63,546 nt of DNA from assembly GCA_019137195.1 (NCBI GenBank), contig JAGVSR010000013.1, forward strand, positions 1 through 63,546. Reading direction: 5' to 3'. Made by a program: the position numbers and the translations under genes. The DNA is from Alphaproteobacteria bacterium. GTDB lineage: Bacteria; Pseudomonadota; Alphaproteobacteria; Rhizobiales; Hyphomicrobiaceae. Positions 16,104 to 25,689 of the stretch are shown here, piece by piece (the first letter of the stretch is position 1; each line of letters opens with the position of its first letter). The notes below the pieces were generated by a model, which saw only the letters and a program-made list of their open reading frames with translations, had not been told where the DNA came from and searched no databases.

Positions 16104-16415
16104 ATGTACGCAGTCATCAAGACTGGCGGCAAGCAGTACCGCGTCGCCAAGGACGATGTCATCGAGATCGAGCGCCTTCCGGGTGATGCCGGTGGCAAGG
16201 TCGAGTTCACCGAGGTGCTGATGGTGGGCGAGGGCGCCTCCGTCAAGGTCGGCAAGCCGACCGTGTCCGGCGCCAAGGTCACCGCCGAGCTCGTCGCTCA
16301 GACCCGCGGCCCAAAGCTCATCGCCTTCAAGAAGCGCCGCCGCAAGAACTCGCGCCGCAAGAAGGGCCACCGCCAGGACCTGTCGCAGGTCCGCATCACC
16401 AGCATTTCCGGCTAA
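16104..16415 (+). CDS. rplU: 50S ribosomal protein L21
   Basis: L21 is a structural protein of the large ribosomal subunit that binds 23S rRNA. The 103-residue product begins [18 protein letters not shown], the standard L21 opening, and has the basic stretch [16 protein letters not shown] near the end, followed by the conserved TSISG-type tail. The ATG at 16104 has GGAAAGAGG upstream at normal spacing. rpmA follows after 30 bases, the usual arrangement. A structured leader precedes it. Confidence 0.98.
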   Translation: MYAVIKTGGKQYRVAKDDVIEIERLPGDAGGKVEFTEVLMVGEGASVKVGKPTVSGAKVTAELVAQTRGPKLIAFKKRRRKNSRRKKGHRQDLSQVRITSISG

Positions 16416-16445
16416 CGAGCCCGGCCCCTTTCGGAGGACTATTTC

Positions 16446-16718
16446 ATGGCACAAAAGAAAGCTGGCGGCTCGACTAAGAACGGCCGCGATTCACAGAGCA
16501 AGCGCCTCGGCATCAAGAAGTTCGGCGGTGAGCACGTCATCCCCGGCAACATCCTGTGCCGTCAGCGCGGCACCCAGTGGCACCCGGGCACGGGCGTCGG
16601 CATGGGCACCGATCACACCATCTTCGCACTCACCGAGGGTACGGTCGATTTCCGCACCCGCGCCAACGGCCGCGTCTACATCTCGGTCGTGCCCGCCAAG
16701 GCCGAGGCCGCCGAGTAA
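16446..16718 (+). CDS. rpmA: 50S ribosomal protein L27
   Basis: L27 is a large-subunit protein whose N-terminal tail reaches the peptidyl-transferase centre. The 90-residue product starts [20 protein letters not shown], matching the standard L27 N-terminus, with no cleavable extension as in Firmicutes. [15 protein letters not shown] and GTDHTIFAL are conserved L27 segments. A GGAGG sequence lies upstream at good spacing. It is cotranscribed with rplU and followed by a strong terminator. Confidence 0.98.
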   Translation: MAQKKAGGSTKNGRDSQSKRLGIKKFGGEHVIPGNILCRQRGTQWHPGTGVGMGTDHTIFALTEGTVDFRTRANGRVYISVVPAKAEAAE

Positions 16719-16744
16719 TCGGTCCAAAGAGCTGGTTGAATTCG

Positions 16745-16780
16745 AAAGGGAGGTGGCCTGTGCCGCCTCCCTTTGTCTTT
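16745..16780 (+). terminator. Terminator after rplU-rpmA
   Basis: A 13-base-pair stem with one G-U pair (16745-16757 with 16762-16774) and loop CTGT is followed by GTCTTT. The stem carries A and T runs on its flanks, so it could also stop the convergent SCO-cytochrome c transcript, which ends at 16813. Confidence 0.85.
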
Positions 16781-16812
16781 CCTCTCCCCCGATCGGGGAG
16801 GACGGCGCGCTT

Positions 16813-17904
16813 TCAGTCGGCGTCGTGTGACGCGCTCTGCGCGTTCCGTCCATCGGGCCCCCCGACGGGACCGATCCCCGGCGTACTGTCCTCCCCCTTC
16901 GAGGAGGTGGCATGGCCAGCCAGATACACCAGCACGTCCTTTGCGTCCTGCTCAGACAGCCCGAGGTTCGGCATCCGCACGTTGGGATAGCGGCTGTCCA
17001 TCTCCATCACGACCGGATCCTTCTCGGCCCGCATGCGGTCGGGTTCCTTGACGAAGCGCAGCAGCCACGCGCCGTCACGCCGAGCGGTCACGCCAGCGAG
17101 ATCCGGCCCCACGAGGTCGCCGCTGCCGATCGTGTGGCAGGCGGCACATGCTTTCATAAACAGGCCCTGCCCGGTCGCGGCAGTGATGTCGATCGGCGCT
17201 GTCGCCTTGGCACCAGTCGTCCGGACGGATCGAGGCGCGCTACGCCACGCGGGATCCATGCTGCGAATCGCGTGCTCGAGCTGCTCGATGTCCGAGAACG
17301 CCGAGTCGCGTCCCCACTCGCCAGTGCGGCCGTTGCCGAGCATTACGTCGTTCCTGTGCTCGGCAAGCTCGCGGCTGCGCTCGCCGAGCTTGTAGCGCAC
17401 CAGCCCGACATCGGCCGGTGTACCGGTGAGAAAGAGCCAGCCCGCACCAGCGTGGTAGGTCTCGGCGTAGGTCTTGAGTAGCTCCGGCCCGTCCATCTCG
17501 GGATCGAGCGTGATCGAGTAGAAGAAGATGTCGCGCCCGACCGCGTCGCCGAGACGGTCCTTCACCGCCGCGAGCCGCGCAGTCGTCAACGGGCAGATGT
17601 TGGTGCAGCTGGTGTAGAGGAAGTTGATGACAACGATCTTGTCCTTGACGAGGTCGTCGTAGAAGCGGAAGCGGCGCCCGTCGTGACTGACGAGCTCCAC
17701 GTTGGGGAAGTAGCTGCCGTCCCACGGCGAGGACGAGGCGGACGGGCTTTGCGGCGGCTGTGTCGCCGCCTCGACATGCGGCGGAGGACCTTGCGCCGCA
17801 AGCGTCGCAAGCAGGGCTAGGACGCACGCCAGGACAGAGATCAGGAGCGGCCTCGGCCGCCCCCGAAGTGACCGGGTGGTCCTAGATGTAGCCTCGTCGG
17901 TCAT
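16813..17904 (-). CDS. SCO1/SenC-cytochrome c fusion protein
   Basis: This 363-residue membrane-anchored periplasmic protein has two domains. After one hydrophobic segment (LLISVLACVLALLATLAA) comes a SCO1/SenC thioredoxin-like domain with the copper-binding CTNIC (cysteines 100 and 104) and a candidate third ligand, histidine 183 in AEHRND. The C-terminal third is a cytochrome c domain with CAACH (cysteines 253 and 256, histidine 257) and methionine 311 in VRMPNLG as likely axial ligand. SCO proteins deliver copper to oxidases. It sits 29 bases downstream of a multicopper oxidase on the same strand, so it may metallate or accept electrons from that enzyme. The fusion is uncommon but occurs in other bacteria. 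Confidence 0.88.
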   Translation of the reverse strand: MTDEATSRTTRSLRGRPRPLLISVLACVLALLATLAAQGPPPHVEAATQPPQSPSASSSPWDGSYFPNVELVSHDGRRFRFYDDLVKDKIVVINFLYTSCTNICPLTTARLAAVKDRLGDAVGRDIFFYSITLDPEMDGPELLKTYAETYHAGAGWLFLTGTPADVGLVRYKLGERSRELAEHRNDVMLGNGRTGEWGRDSAFSDIEQLEHAIRSMDPAWRSAPRSVRTTGAKATAPIDITAATGQGLFMKACAACHTIGSGDLVGPDLAGVTARRDGAWLLRFVKEPDRMRAEKDPVVMEMDSRYPNVRMPNLGLSEQDAKDVLVYLAGHATSSKGEDSTPGIGPVGGPDGRNAQSASHDAD

Positions 17905-17933
17905 GACATTTGCCCGAAGCGCAAGGTGGAGCT

Positions 17934-20231
17934 TCAGCCGGTGCCAGACCTCGAGCCGGTTCGAGGATCGCCCTCGGGGAGGATTTCGGGCGTGCGGAAC
18001 TCGATGCCGTCCTCGGTCGGGATGGGGGTCGGGGACACGGCCATTTGAGGAGAGCCGCCGCTGGTCAGCACCTGGTAGCGGAGCAGCATGCCGAAGTCCT
18101 CATGCACCGTGTTGTGGCAGTGGTTGACGTAGGACCCGCCGAACTCGCCGAACTGTACCTGGAACGTCACGCTGCCGCCGGGCCTCAGGCGCCACACGTC
18201 CTTGCGCGCGAAGCGCTCGGTCGCCGGGATCGGATTGGTGCCCCGGTTCATGGTTATCCCTTCCTCGAAGTGGAGGTGGATCGGATGGTCCCAGCCGCCG
18301 CCGCCGTTGACGTAGGTCCAGTGTTCGATCTCTCCCGGCTTTGGGATCAGGAGTGAGATGCGGTTGGCGTTGAGCGAGTGCGTGGCTTCTCCGTTGACGC
18401 GGATGACCCACGGCAGGAAGTCCTTGTCCTCGCACGACGGCGTGCAGCCGCCATTGGACGAGCTCGGGTTGTTCTCGTCGCGCTTGAACTCGACGATGCG
18501 CGTTCGGACTGGGGTGACGATCGGGATCTGCTCGGTGAGCTGAGATGGAACGCGGCTCTTGTCCGGGTCCGTGTAGCGCAGAGTGACGCCTGGAACGTCG
18601 ACCGAGGGCACCTGTCCCACGACACGGAACTCCATGAACGGCCCGACCGAGGGGTCCTGCGAGTCTCCCTTCAAGGCGTCGGCGATGCTCAGCACCTTGT
18701 CCGGCTTGCGCCCGTTGGTCTGCCGGATCAGGTTGACCATGCGGATCTTGCTGCCGATCTTGAAGCGCGAGAAGTCGACGATGATGTCGTAGCGCTCGGC
18801 CGTCGCCTGCTCGTCGAGTGCCGTGAGTGTGATCGGGTTGACAACGAGATTGCCGTCGTTGGCGATGAACTGGAACGGTACGGCCCGGTTCGACGAATCG
18901 AGCAGCACGATCTTGATGAACCTTGACATGCACGCGTTGAGAACGCGGAAGCGGTACTTCCTCGGCAGCACCTGGAAGAACGGCGCGTACGTGTTGTTGA
19001 CGCACATGAGGTCGCCGAGCGTGCCGTCCGAATTGAAGATGTCGAAGAAGAGCTGGCCATTGCTGCGCGTGCAGCAGTCTGTGATGTTGAGGTTGACGTC
19101 GAAGTCGACGTTGCCCCAGGGCAAGAGCCGTCCGGACGGCAGCCTGAGGTTCACGCCGTCGTCGATCTCCTCGTTGCCGCGGTCGCGTCCGCTGTAATAG
19201 GTGATGTTGGCGAAGTTGCCTTTGTAGACGTTCTCGGCGGTGAAGAAGAAGCGGTGGTCGTGGAACCACATGGTCCCCTGCAGCTCGCGCCAGTCGCCGG
19301 GCACGAGCACGAGGCCTGTGCCGTCGTCGGGGCCGGAGGCACGCCGGTCGGTCGCGAGCGTATTGATCTTGTCGCTGCGCGCGAGCGTCGTTCCGTAGCG
19401 GTAGTCGTAGAACGTGCCCGGGAAGTGGAACGCGTTGTTGGCGCCGTCGCTCTCGGCGCCGTTGTGGGCGTTGTGGAAGTGGGTCGCGATCTCGTTGCGG
19501 CCGAAGCCGTTGTTCTGCGTCCGGTCCACCGGCAGGTTGTTGTAGATTCGGAGCAGCAGCGGCTCGCCGTAGCGCGCCTTGATCAGCTGTGGCGCACCGC
19601 GGCCGCGGGCGAACCGGCCCGGTCCGAAGGTCCACATGCTGTTGGGCTGCTGTTGCGGCATCTTGTGATTGAAGTAGGTCTCGGCCGCGCACTGACCCAC
19701 GGACAGCACGTAGCCGACCTTCGGAAAGTACTCGTCCCACCGCTGATGAGCGAAGAACTCTCCCGGTGGCCGGCCTTCCATCGGGCCTCGGCCGGTGATG
19801 GGATTGAGGAACGGGTTCGGGCTCGAGCCGCTGCCCGAGTTGCTCCAATTGCTGAAGTCGGTGTGATACGAGAGCCGCTTGGCGTTAGGCTCGTTCATGT
19901 CGCTCGGAAACACGGCGTGACCGTCGTCGTTTCGGGTGAGCGGAATCGGTTTCAGGTGCTCGACCCTCGGCATCGGCTCCGAGAATTTCGTCGTGCCGAA
20001 CAGCGGGCTCCTTGGCACGCCGGTCGGAACCTGGGCAAATGCGCTTGGCGCGAACGGGCTCAGCCCGTTCTTGAATGCGAGCGAGCCGGCTGGCGTGAGG
20101 AGCCCCCACTTCACGAGCTCTCGCCGGGTGACCGTTCCATGTGACAGCGCCGCCGTGATCTCGGCCCGGTTGTTTCGGGCGTTCTCGGCTTCTCTCTGGC
20201 GGCGGCGGGATTCCCTATCGTCTATGAACAT
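17934..20231 (-). CDS. Multicopper oxidase (CotA/CueO-like superfamily), Tat-exported
   Basis: This 765-residue oxidase couples oxidation of a substrate to reduction of oxygen to water. All four copper-ligand regions are visible: THFHNAHNG, MWFHDHRF, HPIHLHFEEG, and HCHNTVHEDFGML, the last giving the type 1 copper cysteine with a methionine at the axial position. The N-terminus has a Tat-like signal, RRELVKWGLLTPAG, preceded by about 36 charged residues, and a likely cleavage region around SAFAQ. The start at 20231 begins MFIDDRES, with GAGGG nine bases upstream. Possible substrates include copper(I), manganese(II), iron or phenolics; manganese oxidases of this fold are known in related Hyphomicrobiales, but sequence alone does not decide. 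Confidence 0.87.
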   Translation of the reverse strand: MFIDDRESRRRQREAENARNNRAEITAALSHGTVTRRELVKWGLLTPAGSLAFKNGLSPFAPSAFAQVPTGVPRSPLFGTTKFSEPMPRVEHLKPIPLTRNDDGHAVFPSDMNEPNAKRLSYHTDFSNWSNSGSGSSPNPFLNPITGRGPMEGRPPGEFFAHQRWDEYFPKVGYVLSVGQCAAETYFNHKMPQQQPNSMWTFGPGRFARGRGAPQLIKARYGEPLLLRIYNNLPVDRTQNNGFGRNEIATHFHNAHNGAESDGANNAFHFPGTFYDYRYGTTLARSDKINTLATDRRASGPDDGTGLVLVPGDWRELQGTMWFHDHRFFFTAENVYKGNFANITYYSGRDRGNEEIDDGVNLRLPSGRLLPWGNVDFDVNLNITDCCTRSNGQLFFDIFNSDGTLGDLMCVNNTYAPFFQVLPRKYRFRVLNACMSRFIKIVLLDSSNRAVPFQFIANDGNLVVNPITLTALDEQATAERYDIIVDFSRFKIGSKIRMVNLIRQTNGRKPDKVLSIADALKGDSQDPSVGPFMEFRVVGQVPSVDVPGVTLRYTDPDKSRVPSQLTEQIPIVTPVRTRIVEFKRDENNPSSSNGGCTPSCEDKDFLPWVIRVNGEATHSLNANRISLLIPKPGEIEHWTYVNGGGGWDHPIHLHFEEGITMNRGTNPIPATERFARKDVWRLRPGGSVTFQVQFGEFGGSYVNHCHNTVHEDFGMLLRYQVLTSGGSPQMAVSPTPIPTEDGIEFRTPEILPEGDPRTGSRSGTG

Positions 20232-20501
20232 GACTGAAAACCCTCGAGATCTGCCGGCGCGGGCTGCGAAGCGGTGTGTCGTGCAAGGGTTCGGACAAAC
20301 GCAGCCCGTGCCGCGTAAACCATGTTCCAAGTATCGGCCGGAGTTTCCGCCTGCGATAGGGACCATGGTCCGAGACCATCGGGCCGAATCTCTGATCCGG
20401 GTCGTCTCGGCGATGGACCTTAGGCCCGCCGTTCTCCACGCTTCCCCGTGTCCGGGGGCTCGCGGAGCCGGCACCGGATCGCTATATGAGGAGGCCCATC
20501 C
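20232..20501. other. Divergent intergenic region, multicopper oxidase / trxB
   Basis: No gene is visible here. A perfect 12-base palindrome, GGACCATGGTCC, lies at 20360-20371, roughly 130 bases from the oxidase start and 210 from trxB. I see no typical copper-responsive (CueR-type) operator. It presumably holds promoters for both directions. Confidence 0.4.
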
Positions 20502-21535
<1,034 letters not shown>

Positions 21536-21689
21536 GGATGTGAAGATCGTCGCCCTCACGCCGAGCCTCTTCGCAGCGGTGAGGGAGCGACGCTGTTGAT
21601 TGTCGATAGGCTCAAGCCCGGGCGCGAGCTCGCTCAATGCGCTCAATCAGGGAGAGAGGCGAGGGGTTGCTGACGGTGGCTTGGAACCA

Positions 21690-22553
21690 ATGACCGATCT
21701 CGTGACCGGCATCGCTCGGACGAGCCCGCACCATACCCATGGCAGGCAGGCGAGCTGCTGCGACCACCACCACGCGCCCACGCTCGGCCCGCTCGACCAG
21801 ACCGCGCTCATCGGTGCCCGCGGCCTCTCGGTCGTCCGCGACGGCCGCCGCCTCATCGACAATGTCGACATCGACGTCCACGAGCGCGAGATCGTCACTG
21901 TCATCGGCCCCAACGGCGCCGGCAAGACGACTCTGGTGAAGGCTCTCATGTCCCTCTTGCCTGCGGACGCAGGCGAGCTGCACAAAAGGCCTGGTCTGCG
22001 AATTGGCTACGTTCCGCAGCGGTTCGACGTCGAGCGTGCGCTTCCCATGACGGTCGAGCGCTTTCTGATCCTTGGTGACCGCCGCCACCGCGCCAAGGTC
22101 GCCGGCGTGCTGGCCGAGGTCGGCGCGGAACAGATTGCCTCGCGCCAGCTTGCCGAGCTTTCGGGCGGCGAGCTGCAGCGCGTCGCGCTCGCGCGCGCCT
22201 TGATCGGGAACCCGCAGCTCCTCGTGCTCGACGAGCCGGTGTCCGGCGTGGACTATACGGGCGAGGCGGAGCTCTATGACCTCATCGGCCGCCTTCGCGA
22301 CCACCGTGGCCTTGGCGTGCTGCTCGTATCTCACGACCTGCACGTCGTCATGGCGTCGAGCGACCGCGTCGTCTGTTTGAGCCGTCACGTCTGCTGCTCG
22401 GGCGTACCCGAGACGGTGGCGGGGCATCCCGAGTACGTGCAGCTGTTCGGCCCCGAGGCGGCGCGCGCCTTCGGCCTCTATCTCCATCACCACGACCATC
22501 GCCACGACCTTGCCGGCGCCGAGCGACCGCCCGCGCCAGGAGGGAACCAGTGA
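21690..22553 (+). CDS. znuC: Zinc/manganese-type ABC transporter ATPase ZnuC
   Basis: This cytoplasmic ATPase powers a metal importer, most likely for zinc. The 287-residue product has Walker A TVIGPNGAGKTTLV, signature ELSGGELQRVALA, Walker B LLVLDEPVSGVD and switch histidine LLVSHDLHVV. A histidine- and cysteine-rich N-terminus (SPHHTHG, CCDHHH) and C-terminus (LYLHHHDHRHD) are typical of ZnuC and may bind zinc. The ATG at 21690 was chosen because MTDLVTGIARTSPHH is a normal ZnuC-like opening. znuB follows after 106 bases. The binding protein ZnuA and the regulator Zur are not in this window, and I saw no clear Zur palindrome upstream. Confidence 0.88.
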   Translation: MTDLVTGIARTSPHHTHGRQASCCDHHHAPTLGPLDQTALIGARGLSVVRDGRRLIDNVDIDVHEREIVTVIGPNGAGKTTLVKALMSLLPADAGELHKRPGLRIGYVPQRFDVERALPMTVERFLILGDRRHRAKVAGVLAEVGAEQIASRQLAELSGGELQRVALARALIGNPQLLVLDEPVSGVDYTGEAELYDLIGRLRDHRGLGVLLVSHDLHVVMASSDRVVCLSRHVCCSGVPETVAGHPEYVQLFGPEAARAFGLYLHHHDHRHDLAGAERPPAPGGNQ

Positions 22554-22659
22554 AACCCGCCCCCAAAGCGCGAGGATCTTGTGTGCGCTCGTCCGCGCGC
22601 CGGGATTTGCACGGCCTGCCTGCCCTGTGCAGTGCTGCCGTGGATGGTGGTGGACCGGC

Positions 22660-23439
22660 ATGATGGATCCCTTTCTCGTCCGCGCGGTCGCTGCAACGGC
22701 GGGGCTGGCGATCGTCGCCGCACCGCTCGGGGCTGTCGTCGTCTGGAGCCGCATGGCCTATTTCGGCGAGACCATTGCCGAGGCGAGTCTCTTGGGCGTG
22801 GCGCTCGCTCTGGCGATGAATGCCAGCGTGACGGCAGGTGTGCTCGCCGCTGCGCTCGCCGCCGCGGCGCTCATCGTGTTCCTGTCGCGGCAGCCGTCCG
22901 TGCCGCTCGATTCCGTCCTCGGGCTCATGCATTATGGGACGCTCGCGGCCGGAATCGTCGCCACGAGTGCGCTCGGCGGCCCGCCGGTCGATCTGATGGG
23001 CTATCTCTTCGGCGATGTGCTCGCGGTGACGGGCACCGATCTCGCCATGATCTTCGGCGGTGGCGCGTTCGTGCTCGCCGCCGTCTGGCACCTCTGGGAA
23101 CCGCTCCTGCGCCTCGCCGTCCACGACGAGCTCGCCGCCGCCGAAGGCGTCAGCCCAGAGCGCGTGCGCGGACTTTTCGTCGTGCTACTCGCCGTCGTGA
23201 TTGCCTTCGCGGTCAAGATCGCCGGCATCCTGCTCGCCGTCGCCTTCCTCGTCGTGCCCGTCGCGGCCGCGCGGCCGTGGTCCTCGAGCCCTGAACGAAT
23301 GGTGGGGTTGGCGACCGTCGTCGGCCTCGCCAGTTCGCTCGCGGGACTGTGGCTGTCGTTCCGCTGCGACGTGCCGGCCGGGCCCGCGATCGTTCTGGTC
23401 ATGTCGGTGCTGGCGGGTGTTTCGCTAGCGGTGAAGTAG
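22660..23439 (+). CDS. znuB: Zinc/manganese-type ABC transporter permease ZnuB
   Basis: This 259-residue inner-membrane permease has about eight hydrophobic segments, for example AATAGLAIVAAPLGAVVVW, VIAFAVKIAGILLAVAFLVV and ATVVGLASSLAGLWLSF. SRMAYFGETIAEASLLGVA, near the N-terminus, matches the conserved start of the ABC-3 permease family. It pairs with ZnuC upstream. The start is one of two adjacent ATGs (22660 or 22663), since the longer upstream frame has no permease character. The last 41 bases overlap the convergent acetyltransferase gene tail to tail. Metal specificity is inferred from the histidine-rich ZnuC. Confidence 0.9.
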   Translation: MMDPFLVRAVAATAGLAIVAAPLGAVVVWSRMAYFGETIAEASLLGVALALAMNASVTAGVLAAALAAAALIVFLSRQPSVPLDSVLGLMHYGTLAAGIVATSALGGPPVDLMGYLFGDVLAVTGTDLAMIFGGGAFVLAAVWHLWEPLLRLAVHDELAAAEGVSPERVRGLFVVLLAVVIAFAVKIAGILLAVAFLVVPVAAARPWSSSPERMVGLATVVGLASSLAGLWLSFRCDVPAGPAIVLVMSVLAGVSLAVK

Positions 23440-24055
23440 GCGCCGAGGTTGCAGGCCCCGGCGCCGGCCGTGACCCGACCGTGAAACGCAAGATGGGTTC
23501 TCTGGCTTGCCGACGGGCTGCACCTGTCAACCAATCGAACAGGCGCGGTCTCACGGCCTCACGGGGCCGAAGAGCCTTCTCCAGCACGAACACGAGGTCC
23601 CCGGTCGCCACGGATGGCCGTGCCGTGGAGTGCCGGGCAAAACCGAGCGACTCGTAGAAGTTGATGGCACCTGCGTTCTGCACCAGCACCTCGAGCCGCA
23701 TACGATTGGCGTGCGGCTTCGTTCGTTGGATGGCCGCGATCATGGTCCGGCCGATCCCCTGCCGCTGATGCGACGGCAGAACGTAGAGCATGCCGATGAA
23801 GATCGTCCCCGGCGAAGACTCTGAGTAGGCGGCAGCCGCCACGACTCTGGTGCCCGCTGTGGCAATGGTCGCGTTTCCGAATAGGATCTGCATCCTGACG
23901 GCGCCCAGGGAATAGCTCATGGCGCCGATTTCGTCGGCGTGGCTCCTGCCCATAATGGCGTCATATGCGTTGTGCCATGCCACCTCCAGCATGGCCGCGA
24001 TCGCCGACGCATCGGCCCAGGTTGCACGGCGGATAACGACTTCCTTCGTGACCAT
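23399..24055 (-). CDS. GNAT-family N-acetyltransferase
   Basis: This 218-residue protein has a single GNAT domain in about residues 1-165. VTKEVVIRRATWADASAIAA is the usual N-terminal strand and helix. FIGMLYVLPSHQRQGIGRTM is the acetyl-CoA binding region (motif A, Q-x-x-G-x-G/A), and LEVLVQNAGAINFYESLGF is motif B. The acceptor is unknown. The start at 24055 was preferred to 24091 because it leaves the usual short lead before the first strand. The C-terminal 50 residues are basic and low-complexity, and their coding region overlaps znuB by 41 bases, so the true stop could be earlier through sequence drift or error. Confidence 0.82.
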   Translation of the reverse strand: MVTKEVVIRRATWADASAIAAMLEVAWHNAYDAIMGRSHADEIGAMSYSLGAVRMQILFGNATIATAGTRVVAAAAYSESSPGTIFIGMLYVLPSHQRQGIGRTMIAAIQRTKPHANRMRLEVLVQNAGAINFYESLGFARHSTARPSVATGDLVFVLEKALRPREAVRPRLFDWLTGAARRQAREPILRFTVGSRPAPGPATSAPTSPLAKHPPAPT

Positions 24056-24253
24056 GGCAGGACTCGCGGACGGCAGGAGCATTCTGCACACGGAGTCTGA
24101 ATTCGGAATTAAGGGGCGGCAATCGGTCAGCCGGCCACGAGCCGCGGTTGGGCTGGAACTCGAAGAGTGAGGGGGCTAAGACGGCATCGATCAGGCTTCT
24201 CGAGCCGACCCGAGGGCATCTGCTGGGCCACGAATGCATTACGAGCAGGGCGC

Positions 24254-25498
24254 ATGACGACAGGGAACCCGACCGGCCCGGAGCCGCGGCACAAGACGAC
24301 CGCCGTCGATGTCGGTGGCGTGATCGTCGGCGGCGGCGCACCCGTCGTCGTGCAGTCGATGACCAATACCGACACTGCCGACGTCATGGCGACCGTCGCC
24401 CAGGTCGCGGCCCTCGACCGCGCCGGTTCCGAGCTTGTGCGCATAACCGTCGATCGCGACGAGGCCGCCAAGGCCGTGCCGGTGATCCGCGACAAGCTCC
24501 GCGCCCGCGGCGTCAAGGTGCCGCTCGTCGGCGACTTCCACTACATCGGACACAAGCTTCTGGCCGAGAATCCCGCCTGCGCAGAGGCCCTCGACAAGTA
24601 CCGCATCAACCCCGGCAACGTCGGCTTCAAGGACAAGAAGGACCGCCAGTTCTCGTCCATTATCGAGCTTGCTCTGAAGCACGAGAAGCCGGTCAGAATC
24701 GGCGTCAATTGGGGCTCGCTCGACCAGGAGCTCTTGACCCACCTCATGGACGAGAACGCGAGATCGACGGCGCCGCTCGACGCCCGCCAGGTCATGCATG
24801 AGGCGATGGTTCAGTCGGCGCTCGGCTCGGCGCGCCGCGCAGAGGAACTGGGGCTGGGCGCGAACCGCATCATCATTTCGGCCAAGGTCTCGTCGGTGCA
24901 GGACCTGATCGCCGTCTACTCCATGATGGCGGCACGCTCGGGCTACGCGCTCCACGTGGGCCTGACCGAGGCCGGCATGGGCTCCAAGGGTATCGTCGCC
25001 TCGTCGGCCGCCATGGGTATCCTTTTGCAGAAGGGCATCGGCGACACCATCCGCTTCTCGCTGACGCCGGAGCCTGGCGGCGACCGCACTCTCGAGGTCC
25101 GCGCCGCCCAGGAGCTCTTGCAGACCATGGGCCTCCGCTCCTTCGTGCCCATCGTCGCCGCCTGTCCAGGCTGCGGCCGCACCACGTCCACCGTGTTCCA
25201 GGAGCTCGCCCGCGACGTGCAGGAGATGATCCGCGAGCGTATGCCGGACTGGAAGTCCCGCTACCCCGGTGTCGAGACCCTGAACCTCGCCGTCATGGGC
25301 TGCATCGTCAACGGCCCCGGTGAATCGAAGCACGCCGATATCGGCATCTCCCTCCCCGGCACCGGCGAGACGCCGGCCGCGCCCGTATTCATCGACGGCC
25401 AGAAGGCGATGACACTCCGCGGCCCCAACATCGCCGCCGAGTTCAAGGGAATCGTCGAGGACTACATCGAGAAGCGCTACGGGCGGGGGAAGGCCTGA
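24254..25498 (+). CDS. ispG: (E)-4-hydroxy-3-methylbut-2-enyl-diphosphate synthase
   Basis: IspG is the iron-sulfur enzyme of the methylerythritol phosphate pathway that converts MEcPP to HMBPP for isoprenoid synthesis. The 414-residue product begins with a TIM-barrel part containing [14 protein letters not shown] and [11 protein letters not shown]. The C-terminal domain holds the cluster cysteines in [12 protein letters not shown] and [14 protein letters not shown], plus the conserved DIGISLPG. The length fits the shorter, bacterial type. The ATG at 24254 begins [16 protein letters not shown], and an alternative earlier frame has no family resemblance. It stands alone with its own upstream region, divergent from the acetyltransferase. 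Confidence 0.95.
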   Translation: MTTGNPTGPEPRHKTTAVDVGGVIVGGGAPVVVQSMTNTDTADVMATVAQVAALDRAGSELVRITVDRDEAAKAVPVIRDKLRARGVKVPLVGDFHYIGHKLLAENPACAEALDKYRINPGNVGFKDKKDRQFSSIIELALKHEKPVRIGVNWGSLDQELLTHLMDENARSTAPLDARQVMHEAMVQSALGSARRAEELGLGANRIIISAKVSSVQDLIAVYSMMAARSGYALHVGLTEAGMGSKGIVASSAAMGILLQKGIGDTIRFSLTPEPGGDRTLEVRAAQELLQTMGLRSFVPIVAACPGCGRTTSTVFQELARDVQEMIRERMPDWKSRYPGVETLNLAVMGCIVNGPGESKHADIGISLPGTGETPAAPVFIDGQKAMTLRGPNIAAEFKGIVEDYIEKRYGRGKA

Positions 25499-25522
25499 GC
25501 CAGCGCTCGCGACACCAGCGCG

Positions 25523-25563
25523 TCCCTCTCCCCGTCGCGCTTGTGGCGCAAAGGGGAAAGGGA
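25523..25563. repeat. Long imperfect hairpin after ispG
   Basis: TCCCTCTCCCC (25523-25533) can pair with GGGGAAAGGGA (25553-25563) with one mismatch, enclosing GCGC-containing sequence. There is no T run on the plus strand. It looks more like an intergenic palindromic element than a terminator. Confidence 0.4.
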
Positions 25564-25689
25564 CGACCGCCCGCCATCACACCCCCGCCCCAAAGCCGTC
25601 TGCCGCCTGCCATAAACCGGGCCTAGGCAGGGGCTCGAACCTCCCCGGGAGCGCCCCGGGGCCGGGACGCCCTATCCGTTGCGTGTCCG

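Noticed and set aside
17934-20231. Calling the multicopper oxidase a manganese oxidase (moxA)
   Set aside because: Known manganese oxidases in related genera make it possible, but copper-site motifs are shared by all members and do not decide the substrate.
21536-21689. Zur operator upstream of znuC
   Set aside because: No AT-rich palindrome of the expected kind was found.
25523-25563. Rho-independent terminator for ispG
   Set aside because: The stem has a mismatch and a large loop, and no T tract follows on the plus strand.
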